Assembly (NCBI GenBank): GCA_036508135.1 | Contig: DATCHW010000015.1 | Span: forward strand, 62,001-126,000 | Direction of reading: 5' to 3' | Length of the DNA stretch: 64,000 nucleotides | From: DATCHW01 sp036508135 | Lineage (GTDB): Bacteria; Bacteroidota; Ignavibacteria; Tepidaquicellales; Tepidaquicellaceae | In this document: positions 1-8,866 of the stretch, piece by piece | Layout: each line of letters begins with the position of its first letter | Position numbering within the stretch: the first letter of the stretch is position 1 | Notes under the pieces: model-generated | Databases searched by the model: none | What the model was told of the DNA's origin: nothing | What the model saw: the letters and a program-made list of their open reading frames with translations, nothing else | Made by a program: the position numbers and the translations under genes

Positions 1-52
1 TAAGTAAAAAATTCTAACTTTGGAACGTGAAAAGAATTTTAATTTTACAAAG

Positions 53-106
53 ACCGGTTAAGTTTTAATGGTTTCCAAAGACCTGAATTTCTTAATCGGT
101 TTTTTG
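53..106 (+). terminator. Possible terminator of a gene upstream of the window
   Basis: ACCGGTTAAG at 53-62 pairs with CTTAATCGGT at 91-100 with one G-U wobble, and a T-run follows. The loop is long (28 nt), so it is a weak candidate. It would end a + strand gene lying left of the window. Confidence 0.4.
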
Positions 107-199
107 TTTTAATAGGTGTTCTTTAACAGGGAAAAATTAGTAAAAAATATGTGGCATACTTTGTGGCATAGTGAGAGCTAAATTTAATAGGTTTTTGAG

Positions 200-228
200 T
201 TGTAAGAGAGTTAAAAATTGCTTAAAAT
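200..228 (+). promoter_or_regulatory. Candidate sigma-70 type promoter for tRNA-Cys
   Basis: TTGTAA at 200-205 and TAAAAT at 223-228 are separated by exactly 17 nt. The predicted start lies a few bases before the tRNA 5' end at 245, as expected for a tRNA gene. This is a sequence match only. Confidence 0.5.
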
Positions 229-244
229 CGCTCATTTTTCTTAA

Positions 245-317
245 GGCGTCGTACCCAAGTGGCTAAGGGAACAGTCTGCAAAACTGCTATGCATCGGTTC
301 GAATCCGATCGACGCCT
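245..317 (+). tRNA. tRNA-Cys (anticodon GCA)
   Basis: Cloverleaf: acceptor GGCGTCG at 245-251 pairs with CGACGCC at 310-316, with discriminator T317. The anticodon loop CTGCAAA carries GCA, and the T-loop is GGTTCGAATCC. CCA is not encoded. The gene stands alone, convergent with gap. Confidence 0.95.
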
Positions 318-345
318 CATGTTTTTTTATTTATTCGAGAAATTT

Positions 346-383
346 CATATAAACCGTACATTAAAAAATGAACGGCTTATATG
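346..383. terminator. Hairpin between tRNA-Cys and gap, possible two-way terminator
   Basis: CATATAA-A-CCGT at 346-357 pairs with ACGG-C-TTATATG at 372-383 with one mismatch and a 14-nt loop. The flanking GAAA and TTTC may extend the stem. It lies between the convergent ends of tRNA-Cys and gap. The T-runs are weak on both strands. Confidence 0.45.
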
Positions 384-401
384 GTTTCTAATTTTAGAAT
401 T

Positions 402-1391
402 TTACATTTTTTTTAATAAATCTACTACCCTGCAACTATAACCCCATTCATTATCATACCAACCGATTACTTTAATAAGACTTCCAAATGCCATCGTTAA
501 CAGAGAATCAAATATACAAGAATGTTCATTCCCTACGATATCTGAAGAAACAATCGGATCCTGAGTATATTCAAGAATCCCTTTCAGATTAGATTCTGCG
601 GCTTTTTTCATTGCAGAATTAATTTCATCTTTAGTTACATCTTTATTCAGGATTGCATTAAAATCTGTTATTGAGCCATCTGGTGTAGGGACTCTTAGTG
701 AAAATCCATCTAATTTTCCTTTTAGATGCGGTAATACTATTCCAACGGCTTTAGCGGCCCCGGTTGTTGTAGGAATTATATTAATAGCACCTGCTCTTGC
801 TCTCCTAAGATCTTTATGAGGTTGATCAAGCATAACCTGATCATTCGTATAAGAATGAATTGTATTCATAAATCCTTTAATAATGCCAAAATTTTCATCA
901 AGAACTTTCACCATCGGTGCCAGGCAATTTGTTGTACAGGAAGCATTTGAAATTATTTTATGTTCCGGTTTCAAATCACTGTCGTTAACACCAATAACTA
1001 TCATAGCATCAAGGTCGTCTTTTGGCGGAGCAGTCAAAATTACTTTTTTGGCTCCAGCCGTCAAATGCATTGTTAATTTTTCTTTCGTAGCAAAAACACC
1101 GGTAGATTCAATTACGATTTCGACACCCCTTTTGCCCCATTCGAGTTTAGTCGGATCTTTTTCTGAAGTTATTAAGATTTCTTTTCCGTTCAATTTGAAC
1201 CCTGTTTCCGTTGGCAGCAATTCACCAGGAAATCTCCCGTGAATTGAATCATATTTTAGAAGATGAGTAAGTGTTTTCGGATCTGTAAGGTCGTTGATAG
1301 CAACTACATCAAAACCACCTTTTTCCATCATTCGTTTAAATACCAAACGACCGATTCTGCCGAATCCGTTTATTCCAATTTTTATTGACAT
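402..1391 (-). CDS. gap: Glyceraldehyde-3-phosphate dehydrogenase, type I
   Basis: NAD-dependent cytosolic glycolytic/gluconeogenic enzyme that converts glyceraldehyde-3-phosphate to 1,3-bisphosphoglycerate. The N-terminal Rossmann motif is GINGFGRIGR (residues 6-15). Asp34 follows the second strand, as in NAD-preferring forms. The catalytic site is SNASCTTNCLAP with nucleophile Cys152, and the base is His179 in TIHS. The length of 329 aa is normal and the protein is complete to a C-terminal LLKKM. The start is supported by a strong ribosome binding site (GGAGG) just upstream. It is a single gene, divergent from efp. Confidence 0.97.
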   Translation of the reverse strand: MSIKIGINGFGRIGRLVFKRMMEKGGFDVVAINDLTDPKTLTHLLKYDSIHGRFPGELLPTETGFKLNGKEILITSEKDPTKLEWGKRGVEIVIESTGVFATKEKLTMHLTAGAKKVILTAPPKDDLDAMIVIGVNDSDLKPEHKIISNASCTTNCLAPMVKVLDENFGIIKGFMNTIHSYTNDQVMLDQPHKDLRRARAGAINIIPTTTGAAKAVGIVLPHLKGKLDGFSLRVPTPDGSITDFNAILNKDVTKDEINSAMKKAAESNLKGILEYTQDPIVSSDIVGNEHSCIFDSLLTMAFGSLIKVIGWYDNEWGYSCRVVDLLKKM

Positions 1392-1514
1392 TTTTCCTCC
1401 AGTTTATTAAATTTTTATCACTTTTTCAAAAATTTTGATAAAAATAACTAAAAAGAGCCTCAAAATCAATTAAGAATCTATTAAATTTCATCATTTCTTT
1501 TAACAAAACCATTC

Positions 1515-1545
1515 TTGCTTTTAGTCGGGTAAATAACTATTTTTG
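1515..1545 (+). promoter_or_regulatory. Candidate Bacteroidota-type promoter for efp
   Basis: TTG at 1515-1517 is followed after 20 nt by TATTTTTG at 1538-1545. This fits the -33 TTG / -7 TAnnTTTG consensus of Bacteroidota primary sigma factors. The predicted start leaves a leader of about 25-30 nt before the efp ATG at 1579. Confidence 0.5.
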
Positions 1546-1578
1546 TTAATATTTCATAATTAAAGATATAAAAGATTA

Positions 1579-2142
1579 ATGGCAACAACATCTGATTTGA
1601 GAGTTGGTGTAATTATAAAATATAATAATGAATTACACACGATTTTAACCGCTGAACACAGAACTCCGGGTAATTTAAGGGCATTTTATCAGGTGAAAAT
1701 GAGAAATCTCAAAACCGGTAAACAAATTGAAAACCGTTTTCGATCCGGGGAGGAAATCCAAATTGAAAGATTAGAGTCGAAAAATTACCAGTTCTTATAT
1801 AAAGATACTTCCGGTTACTGTTTTATGGAAAATGAAACTTATGATCAGATTCATCTATCCGAAGAATTAGTAGGGAAACAAGGGGAATATCTAAAGGAAG
1901 GACAAATAATTTCTATATTATTTCATGAATCCAATCCTATTCAAATGGAATTGCCTCCGCATGTAATATTGAAAGTAATATCCGCTCCTCCCGGAGTAAA
2001 AGGAAATACTGCAACGGGAGCGACCAAAATAGTCACAGTTGAAACCGGTTCAAACGTAAATGTTCCTTTATTCATCGATGAAGGAGAAATAATTAAAGTA
2101 GATACAAGAACCGGGGAATATATCGAACGGGTGAAATCCTAA
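1579..2142 (+). CDS. efp: Elongation factor P with an Asn tip residue
   Basis: EF-P helps the ribosome form peptide bonds at polyproline stretches. The 187 aa length is normal, with an N-terminal KOW-like domain followed by two OB domains; the C-terminal signature region ends in TGEYIERV. At the domain-I tip, where E. coli has Lys34 after Pro-Gly (PGKGQAF), this protein has PGNLRAF with Asn32. It therefore has neither the lysine used by EpmA nor the arginine used by EarP. A similar tip is, to my recollection, seen in Chlorobi EF-P. It leads the string efp-accB-accC (31-nt gap to accB). Confidence 0.95.
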   Translation: MATTSDLRVGVIIKYNNELHTILTAEHRTPGNLRAFYQVKMRNLKTGKQIENRFRSGEEIQIERLESKNYQFLYKDTSGYCFMENETYDQIHLSEELVGKQGEYLKEGQIISILFHESNPIQMELPPHVILKVISAPPGVKGNTATGATKIVTVETGSNVNVPLFIDEGEIIKVDTRTGEYIERVKS

Positions 2143-2173
2143 ATAAAAGTTTTTAAAAATTAATATTATCGTT

Positions 2174-2665
2174 ATGAAGATGGATCTGAATTACTTAAAA
2201 AAATTAATAAAATTGCTGGATACGAGTGAACTTGCAGAAATTGAGATTGAAGAGGAAGGAACAAAATTAAGATTATCAAAACCAAGACCAAAATTATATA
2301 AAAATCCTGCTCCGGTTCAAACATTTAGTTTTCCTGCTGCCACTGCTCATAATGGTTCACACTCATTAGAGCAGATAACCAAATCACCTGAAGTAAAAAC
2401 AGAAGAGTCAAAAGCTGAAAATTTATATGAAGTAAAGTCCCCTATGGTCGGAACATTTTATTCTTCACCATCTCCTGATGCAGATCCTTATGTGAAAATT
2501 GGATCAGAAGTGAAAGCAGGGACAGTAATTTGCATAATTGAAGCCATGAAACTTATGAACGAAATTGAATCAGAGGTTTCTGGAAAGATTGTAAAAATAA
2601 TAGCAGAAAATGCTCAAGCAGTGGAATACAACCAAACATTATTCCTGATAGAACTTCCAAAATAA
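2174..2665 (+). CDS. accB: Biotin carboxyl carrier protein of acetyl-CoA carboxylase
   Basis: Carries biotin between the biotin carboxylase and carboxyltransferase halves of acetyl-CoA carboxylase, the first step of fatty-acid synthesis. The N-terminal helix (about residues 1-35) is followed by a Pro/Ala/Glu linker to about residue 85, then the biotinyl domain starting at YEVKSPMVGTFY. The biotin attachment motif is EAMKLMNE with Lys126. The length of 163 aa is normal. It lies 27 nt upstream of accC in the usual accBC pair. Confidence 0.97.
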   Translation: MKMDLNYLKKLIKLLDTSELAEIEIEEEGTKLRLSKPRPKLYKNPAPVQTFSFPAATAHNGSHSLEQITKSPEVKTEESKAENLYEVKSPMVGTFYSSPSPDADPYVKIGSEVKAGTVICIIEAMKLMNEIESEVSGKIVKIIAENAQAVEYNQTLFLIELPK

Positions 2666-2692
2666 AAAATTTAAGATAGCAAGGATTTTTAA

Positions 2693-4024
2693 ATGATAAA
2701 GAAAATTTTAATTGCGAACAGAGGAGAGATTGCCCTTAGAATAATTCGTACTTGCAGGGAAATGGGCATAAAAACTGTCGCTGTATATTCTGCCGCAGAT
2801 AAAAATTCATTGCATGTCAGATTCGCTGATGAAGCCGTATGCATCGGATCTTCCTCTTCTACTGAGAGTTATTTAAATATCCCCAGAATTATAGCGGCTG
2901 CAGAGATTACCAATGCAGATGCCGTTCACCCCGGATATGGCTTTTTATCCGAAAATGCTGATTTCGCAGATATTTGTATCGATTCAAAACTCGAATTTAT
3001 AGGTCCGACTTCCACTATGATTAGAGAAATGGGCGACAAATCATTTGCTAAAGATACTATGAAAAAAGCCGGTGTTCCAATCATACAGGGAAGCGATGGT
3101 GTTGTAAAGTCTCTGGATGAAGCAAAAGAAATAACTGATAATATTGGATTACCAATCATACTTAAAGCTTCTTCCGGCGGAGGAGGAAAAGGTATGAGAA
3201 TCGTAAGAAATACAGATGAGTTAGAAAGTGCTTATAATATGTCTAAAGCAGAATCACTGAAAGCTTTTGGAAGTGAAGACATTTATATTGAAAAACTAAT
3301 TGAAAACCCGAGACATATTGAAGTTCAGATATTGGGAGACAAATACGGTAACATTATACATTTAGGCGATAGAGATTGTACTTTGCAGCGACGTCACCAA
3401 AAATTAATTGAAGAGGCACCTGCAACTGTTATTTCTGAAGAACTAAATGTAAGAATTTGTGAAACAGCAGTGCTTGGTGCAAAGGCTGTACATTATCAGG
3501 GGGCAGGAACAATGGAGTTTCTCGTTGACAAACAGGGTGATTTTTATTTTATGGAAATGAATACACGCTTGCAAGTAGAACATCCGGTAACTGAAATTAT
3601 CACAAATTTAGATTTAGTCAAAGAACAAATAAATATTGCAAACGGTCAAAAACTAAGTAAGAAGAGAATAAAATTCTCAGGGCACTCCATCGAATGCAGA
3701 ATCAATGCTGAGGATCCCGTAACTTTTCAGCCATCACCGGGATTAATTACTGCATTTCACATACCCGGCGGTTTTGGAATACGGGTTGATACTCATTGCT
3801 ATGCCGGATATACTATTCCTCAATACTATGATTCGCTTATCGCTAAACTTATTGTATATGCCAATACAAGGAATGAAGCTATTAAAAAGATGTCAAGAGC
3901 TTTGGAAGAATTTATAGTAGAAGGTGTGAGAACGACAATACCTTTTCATCAAAAAATTATGGCGGATAAAAGATTTTTAAATAATGAATATGACACACGC
4001 TTCGTCGAAGACCCAAACGAATAA
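2693..4024 (+). CDS. accC: Biotin carboxylase subunit of acetyl-CoA carboxylase
   Basis: ATP-dependent carboxylation of the biotin on AccB. The N-terminal pre-ATP-grasp motif is KILIANRGEIALRIIR (residues 4-19). The glycine-rich ATP loop is SSGGGGKGMR, and MEMNTRLQVEHPVTE holds the metal- and biotin-site residues. The C-terminal domain includes the GHSIECRINAEDP segment. The 443 aa length is typical. The carboxyltransferase genes accA and accD are not in the window. Confidence 0.98.
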   Translation: MIKKILIANRGEIALRIIRTCREMGIKTVAVYSAADKNSLHVRFADEAVCIGSSSSTESYLNIPRIIAAAEITNADAVHPGYGFLSENADFADICIDSKLEFIGPTSTMIREMGDKSFAKDTMKKAGVPIIQGSDGVVKSLDEAKEITDNIGLPIILKASSGGGGKGMRIVRNTDELESAYNMSKAESLKAFGSEDIYIEKLIENPRHIEVQILGDKYGNIIHLGDRDCTLQRRHQKLIEEAPATVISEELNVRICETAVLGAKAVHYQGAGTMEFLVDKQGDFYFMEMNTRLQVEHPVTEIITNLDLVKEQINIANGQKLSKKRIKFSGHSIECRINAEDPVTFQPSPGLITAFHIPGGFGIRVDTHCYAGYTIPQYYDSLIAKLIVYANTRNEAIKKMSRALEEFIVEGVRTTIPFHQKIMADKRFLNNEYDTRFVEDPNE

Positions 4025-4041
4025 TTATTAGTATTTCAAAT

Positions 4042-4608
4042 TTGAAAATTAAATTTATAAATATTTTTATATCAGTTCTATCTGTTATTTTATTATCGCA
4101 GATTTCTATTGGTAAACCTATTCCTGATACCCTTAAACAGCATAAAGATTCTATTAAAACGAATAGCAATGCAGGTAAAACGGCTGGTAAGGATTCTGCT
4201 TCTCTGAAAAATCAGATACAGATAGACACATCCAGAATACAGGTAAATCCCGATACTGCTTTGAAAAGTAATACCGCGATTATTGATTCACTATATAAAT
4301 CTGTAAAAGATAAAGATATTCTGACAAATACAAAATTGTTTTTATACATTCTTCTCAGTGTCATAGGTATCTTTTTATTCTTTTTTCTTTTTGTTCAGAC
4401 ATTATTCAAAATTTTTCATAAGACAAAATCAACAAGGCAGTCTTTATTATTAAGCTGGAATTTATTTTTTGTAGTTTCGATAATATGGGTATTTATAGTA
4501 TGGGGAATCCTGGCAGGATTATGGAATTCTTCTGCCTTTTTAACTGTAATAATTTTCCTTTTTATAATAGGTTTAATTATGACAATTACTGCCGTTAAAA
4601 GCAAATAA
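4042..4608 (+). CDS. Small membrane protein with signal peptide, unknown function
   Basis: Not recognised. The reading frame starts at TTG, 17 nt after the accC stop. The first 24 residues look like a signal peptide (MKIKFINIFISVLSVILLSQ). A Ser/Thr/Asp/Lys-rich stretch of about 75 residues, probably periplasmic, follows. Three hydrophobic helices lie in the last 85 residues (around 99-122, 133-160 and 162-184), separated by a short basic loop. The 188 aa length and tight spacing to accC and the reductase suggest co-transcription. A role in lipid synthesis would be inferred from position only. Confidence 0.6.
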   Translation: MKIKFINIFISVLSVILLSQISIGKPIPDTLKQHKDSIKTNSNAGKTAGKDSASLKNQIQIDTSRIQVNPDTALKSNTAIIDSLYKSVKDKDILTNTKLFLYILLSVIGIFLFFFLFVQTLFKIFHKTKSTRQSLLLSWNLFFVVSIIWVFIVWGILAGLWNSSAFLTVIIFLFIIGLIMTITAVKSK

Positions 4609-4639
4609 AATTGAAAATAAAATAGAATTTTTATTAAGA

Positions 4640-5434
4640 ATGAACACAAGCTATGCATTAATCTTAGGTGCTTCCAGTGGATTCGGAAGAGCAATTTCCG
4701 AAACGCTTGCAAGAGACGGCGTTAATATCATAGGTGTTCATCTCGATAGAGCAACAACAATGCCAAATGTCGAAGAAACAATTTCTAATATAAAAGGAAC
4801 CGGAGCCGAAGCACATTTTTTTAATGTGAACGCCGCTGATGCAAACAGGAGAAAAGATATTCTTGATTCAATAGAAGAAATTTTTTCGGGGAAGGACGAT
4901 CCTACATTAAAAGTATTGGTTCACTCGTTAGCATTTGGAACTTTGAGGAATTTTATAGATAATGATCCTGAACAGGAGATTAAACAAAAGCAGATGGAAA
5001 TGACAATTGATGTTATGGCAAACAGTCTTGTTTACTGGACTCAGGATATTGTTAGGAGAAACCTTATGGCACCTGGGGGTAAGATTTTTGCGCTCACATC
5101 ATCAGGCGGTTCTAAAGTGACGAAATTTTATGGTGCAGTTTCAGCTGCTAAGGCTTGTCTTGAATCTCACATCAGACAACTGGCTATTGAGTTATCAGGT
5201 AAAGGTATTTCTGCTAATGCAATACTTGCCGGTGTAACTGATACACCTGCTCTCAGAAAAATTCCTAATCACGAAAAAATAATTAGCACTGCTCTCAACA
5301 AAAACCCGCATGGAAGATTGACCAAACCTGAGGATATTTCCGGTATTATTCTGGATATTTACAAAGATAATTTGACCTGGATGACGGGTAATATTATCAG
5401 AGTTGACGGTGGTGAGAACATAATAGAATTATAA
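4640..5434 (+). CDS. Enoyl-ACP reductase of the SDR superfamily, FabL-like
   Basis: Likely NAD(P)H-dependent enoyl-ACP reductase, the last step of the fatty-acid elongation cycle. The Rossmann cofactor motif is GASSGFGRAI (residues 10-19). The catalytic pair is Tyr164-x6-Lys171 (YGAVSAAK), the Y-x6-K spacing of FabI/FabL enoyl reductases rather than the Y-x3-K of ordinary SDRs. The segment ANAILAGVTDTPAL resembles FabL after the active site. The C-terminus MTGNIIRVDGGENI is typical. Its position after accBC supports the role. FabI versus FabL and cofactor preference are not settled from sequence alone. Confidence 0.7.
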   Translation: MNTSYALILGASSGFGRAISETLARDGVNIIGVHLDRATTMPNVEETISNIKGTGAEAHFFNVNAADANRRKDILDSIEEIFSGKDDPTLKVLVHSLAFGTLRNFIDNDPEQEIKQKQMEMTIDVMANSLVYWTQDIVRRNLMAPGGKIFALTSSGGSKVTKFYGAVSAAKACLESHIRQLAIELSGKGISANAILAGVTDTPALRKIPNHEKIISTALNKNPHGRLTKPEDISGIILDIYKDNLTWMTGNIIRVDGGENIIEL

Positions 5435-5454
5435 ATTTAAATGAATTCTCCAGT

Positions 5455-8400
5455 ATGGACGAATTAAATCTGAAAATTCCGGGTTCACAAAATCCAAATA
5501 TGAATATTACAAATGCGGATAAAGGTTCGTTTGAGATGAAAACAGTAGAGTTTATGCCGACGATTGTAATCGGTCTGGGAGGAACCGGAAAAGAAGTTTT
5601 ACTAAGATTAAGAAGGCAATTTGTAGAAAAGTACGGCAACTTGTCAGACTTCCCTATTCTATCATACCTTTATATCGATACAGATAATGCACCTTCTGAA
5701 GAAAGCGGAATAGCAAGAGATAGAGATTTCCTTATTAATGACATAGATTTTCAACCTTCAGAAAAAATATTTAATCCGGTAAATCCTGCAGATTATATTT
5801 ATAGAATTAATGAACTTCCACACATTAAATCCTGGCTTAATACTACCGGGGAAATCGCAAATTTAGGAACGATGAATACCGGTGCAGGTCAAATCAGACC
5901 TGCTGCAAGACTCGCATTCTACCATAATTTTGATGAAATTTGTTCGAAATTAAATTCCGCAAAAGCATTAATTACTGATTCTCGTTCAATAAATAAAGTA
6001 AAAGATAAACACAAGATAAAGAACGTGAACACTGAAAAAATAAATGTTTATGTCGTTACATCTGTAAGCGGAGGTACAGGGGCCGGAATGTTTATTGATT
6101 TTGGTTTTTTACTCCGAAACCTTTTCAGGAATCAGGTGATTTCATCTTGCTACATTATATTACCTAAAATATATCAGGGGTATGGAAAAGAAAGAATATT
6201 CGCAAATGCTTATGCTTCTCTCAAAGAACTTGAATACTACAATTTCAAGAATAAATTTTCAACATCCTGGAAAAAAAACGAACCACAAATATTTCAACCG
6301 GGTGTGTTCGATGATGTTTATCTTATTGATGGTGAGAATCTGAAGAACCTTTCTTTATCAGAACTAAGCAGCAAAGACATTTACAAAATGCTTTCAGATT
6401 CAATTTTTCAGGATTTTTCGAATTCCGACTTTGCTAACTATAAGAGAAGCGTAAGGATAAATTTAGTCCAATACAAGCAGCGTATATGGCCTGATGACGA
6501 TACAGTGTCAGAAAATACATTTTCAAGGAAATATTCTACATTCGGTCAAACAAAAATTTCAGTTCCGGTTGATAGAATAATTCTTTCCTGTTCTTATAAA
6601 CTTAGTGAAGACATCGTCGATTATTACCTTTCTTTCGCGGAAGGCTCACAAAGTGATATAGATAATTATTTATTAACTGAATTTCTTCCTGAGATTGGTA
6701 TTTTAGAAAATAGAAATAAGCATCAGCTCCTGGATGATTTTTACAGTCTTGGTGAAAAATCATCAATTCTTACCCGTATAAAAGAATTTATCAATTCCTT
6801 ACAGAATGATCTGACAAGCGGAAAATACGGCGACAACTGGACTTCTTATATTTTATCTGAAAAACAAAAGTTCGATACTAATTTCAGGGATGATAATGAT
6901 GTTCAAAGACTTGGACTCTATTACTCTCATCTTTATTCTAACAAAGAAAGAATAACAAAAAATCTGATTGGAAGCAGAGAGCAGAACCGTCTCGGAACCA
7001 TAGAAAAGAAAATTATTAATCTTATAAATGATTCTACAAGAGGAGTATTCTATTCGATTAATATTTTAAGAAGAATACAGTTTATTTTGACTAATGGAAA
7101 TTTTGATTATATACCAAAGTTTGAAAAAGAAATAAAAGATTTACAATCAATAATTTTAAAATTAGAATCAGAAGTAAAAAACAGGTTCCAGGATTTAAAA
7201 ATTGACGAGTCAAGATCTAAGCTGAATGTGTTAAAAAAGACCGCAATGTCCGGAACTCTTGAAAAATTCCTCAAAGCACTCGACGAATATTATAATGCAC
7301 TTATAAAATTAAAGGCAAGATATTATGCGAAAGATATTTGCCAAAAGATACTGATATTAATTGAAAAAGGTGTCAAAAATGACAGCGGAAAAATAACTTT
7401 TACCGGATTAATATCTGACCTGAATAAGTTAACGGGTAACCTGGGAAATCTAAAAAATAATTTCAGAAAAAAATCAGAGTATTTTGCTTCTAAGCAGGAA
7501 GATGTTTTCAACCTTTATGTTTACGAACCGGAAGATATTCTGAACGAATATTATATTAAATATATTGGAACCGGAAAAAATGCCGAAGAAAATATTAAAA
7601 GTCTTGCAAATAAATTGCTGAAAGATTTAGGTGCTTCTGACGTTACTGATATTGTAAACATTCTTAAAGATACGGATGCAAAGGCAGTAGAAGAAAGTAT
7701 GATAAAGTTTTCAAAAAGACAGTTTGATGCTATTCGTGATGATTATAATATTACAGATATATTATTTGAGAAAGAAGTTACAAGAAGCGAATCAAAGATA
7801 AGAAGTATGCTGATGCAGGCGTATCCATGGCTTAGGATTAATGAAATACCGGGAAGGTTTAAACTCGATGACTCAGCAAAAAAACTATATATTGGAGTAA
7901 AAACAAACACTCCTTCTTTTAAAAAACTTCAAAATCTGATTTATTCTATTGTCGGTTCATCAGTAGAGTTTAAAGATTCTGCTGATAGCTCTTCAATTAT
8001 TTTTTATTCTGAGTGGGCCGGTTTTCCTCTTTTCTATTCTTATGCCGTCTCTGAAGAGATGAAGTATTATTATATTCAGTTGATGAGGAATCATAATATT
8101 GACCTTCATCTTAATAAAAATTATTATTTATATAATGATATTATTCCTTTGACTTCCGAAGAGAAAATAAGACTAAAGGAAGCACACAGGGCATTCATAC
8201 TGGGATTGATTTTTAATATTTTAGAGACTGTAAATGAAATTGATGAAGATACAGGAATAATTAAAATAATATATAAGTTCACTAAACAGGAAGGCATCAC
8301 CGTAAAGAGAGTGGAACAACTTGGGATTGAATCAAGATGTATTAATCGTCTCTTTGAAGAAACCGGTAGAGATTCGTTAAGACTTCAAATTCTTAATCAG

Positions 8401-8856
8401 GCAGAAAGAATCAAAAAAGATTTGCTCGAAAAAAAATATTTTGCCGAATTACTCGTAATATTTGAATATTATTATGAAAACATTTATAAGATTGAAGAGG
8501 TAGAGTTATCCGGAGGTGCAAAACAAAAAATTGAAACTTATGAATACAGAATACTCCGGGATTTAGCAAAAGAAATAGAAATGAAAGTAGGAGACTCCGA
8601 AAAGCAGATTCTAGTACAGAAAGTTGTGGAATTAAAGAATAATCTTGATTCTTTTTCAAAGAAAATTAATAATCAGGACTTAAGACGTAAAATAATCCCT
8701 GCATTATTATTAAATGAAAAGCAGGAAGAAATCAAGAGTCATCCGAAAGAAATTGACCTTAAAATGCTAAGAGAACTTAAAGCAGCTCTCGAAGAGGGAT
8801 TAATTACTCAGGAAGAATACAACAATACGAAAAGAAAATTTTTGGGAACAACGTAA
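5455..8856 (+). CDS. Large tubulin/FtsZ-like protein with C-terminal SHOCT-like domain
   Basis: A 1133 aa protein whose first 350 residues look like the bacterial tubulin-like family (Pfam Tubulin_2). The nucleotide-binding loop GLGGTG is at 40-45. A second loop TGAGQIR is near 142-148. The tubulin-signature loop SGGTGAG is at 205-211, within VVTSVSGGTGAGMFID. The middle, about 400-1090, is long, Lys/Glu-rich and partly coiled, with no family I recognise. The last 30 residues (KMLRELKAALEEGLITQEEY) match a SHOCT oligomerisation motif. No signal peptide is visible, so it is probably cytosolic. It begins 20 nt after the enoyl reductase and ends 10 nt before the zinc-ribbon gene. GTPase activity and polymerisation are inference. 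Confidence 0.75.
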   Translation: MDELNLKIPGSQNPNMNITNADKGSFEMKTVEFMPTIVIGLGGTGKEVLLRLRRQFVEKYGNLSDFPILSYLYIDTDNAPSEESGIARDRDFLINDIDFQPSEKIFNPVNPADYIYRINELPHIKSWLNTTGEIANLGTMNTGAGQIRPAARLAFYHNFDEICSKLNSAKALITDSRSINKVKDKHKIKNVNTEKINVYVVTSVSGGTGAGMFIDFGFLLRNLFRNQVISSCYIILPKIYQGYGKERIFANAYASLKELEYYNFKNKFSTSWKKNEPQIFQPGVFDDVYLIDGENLKNLSLSELSSKDIYKMLSDSIFQDFSNSDFANYKRSVRINLVQYKQRIWPDDDTVSENTFSRKYSTFGQTKISVPVDRIILSCSYKLSEDIVDYYLSFAEGSQSDIDNYLLTEFLPEIGILENRNKHQLLDDFYSLGEKSSILTRIKEFINSLQNDLTSGKYGDNWTSYILSEKQKFDTNFRDDNDVQRLGLYYSHLYSNKERITKNLIGSREQNRLGTIEKKIINLINDSTRGVFYSINILRRIQFILTNGNFDYIPKFEKEIKDLQSIILKLESEVKNRFQDLKIDESRSKLNVLKKTAMSGTLEKFLKALDEYYNALIKLKARYYAKDICQKILILIEKGVKNDSGKITFTGLISDLNKLTGNLGNLKNNFRKKSEYFASKQEDVFNLYVYEPEDILNEYYIKYIGTGKNAEENIKSLANKLLKDLGASDVTDIVNILKDTDAKAVEESMIKFSKRQFDAIRDDYNITDILFEKEVTRSESKIRSMLMQAYPWLRINEIPGRFKLDDSAKKLYIGVKTNTPSFKKLQNLIYSIVGSSVEFKDSADSSSIIFYSEWAGFPLFYSYAVSEEMKYYYIQLMRNHNIDLHLNKNYYLYNDIIPLTSEEKIRLKEAHRAFILGLIFNILETVNEIDEDTGIIKIIYKFTKQEGITVKRVEQLGIESRCINRLFEETGRDSLRLQILNQAERIKKDLLEKKYFAELLVIFEYYYENIYKIEEVELSGGAKQKIETYEYRILRDLAKEIEMKVGDSEKQILVQKVVELKNNLDSFSKKINNQDLRRKIIPALLLNEKQEEIKSHPKEIDLKMLRELKAALEEGLITQEEYNNTKRKFLGTT

Positions 8857-8866
8857 GGGAAGAATT

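Noticed and set aside
259..441. Open frame of 60 codons on the + strand
   Set aside because: It covers tRNA-Cys and the end of gap and has no protein features.
883..1242. Open frame of 119 codons antisense to gap
   Set aside because: Shadow of a strongly conserved GAPDH frame; no ribosome binding site or recognisable domain.
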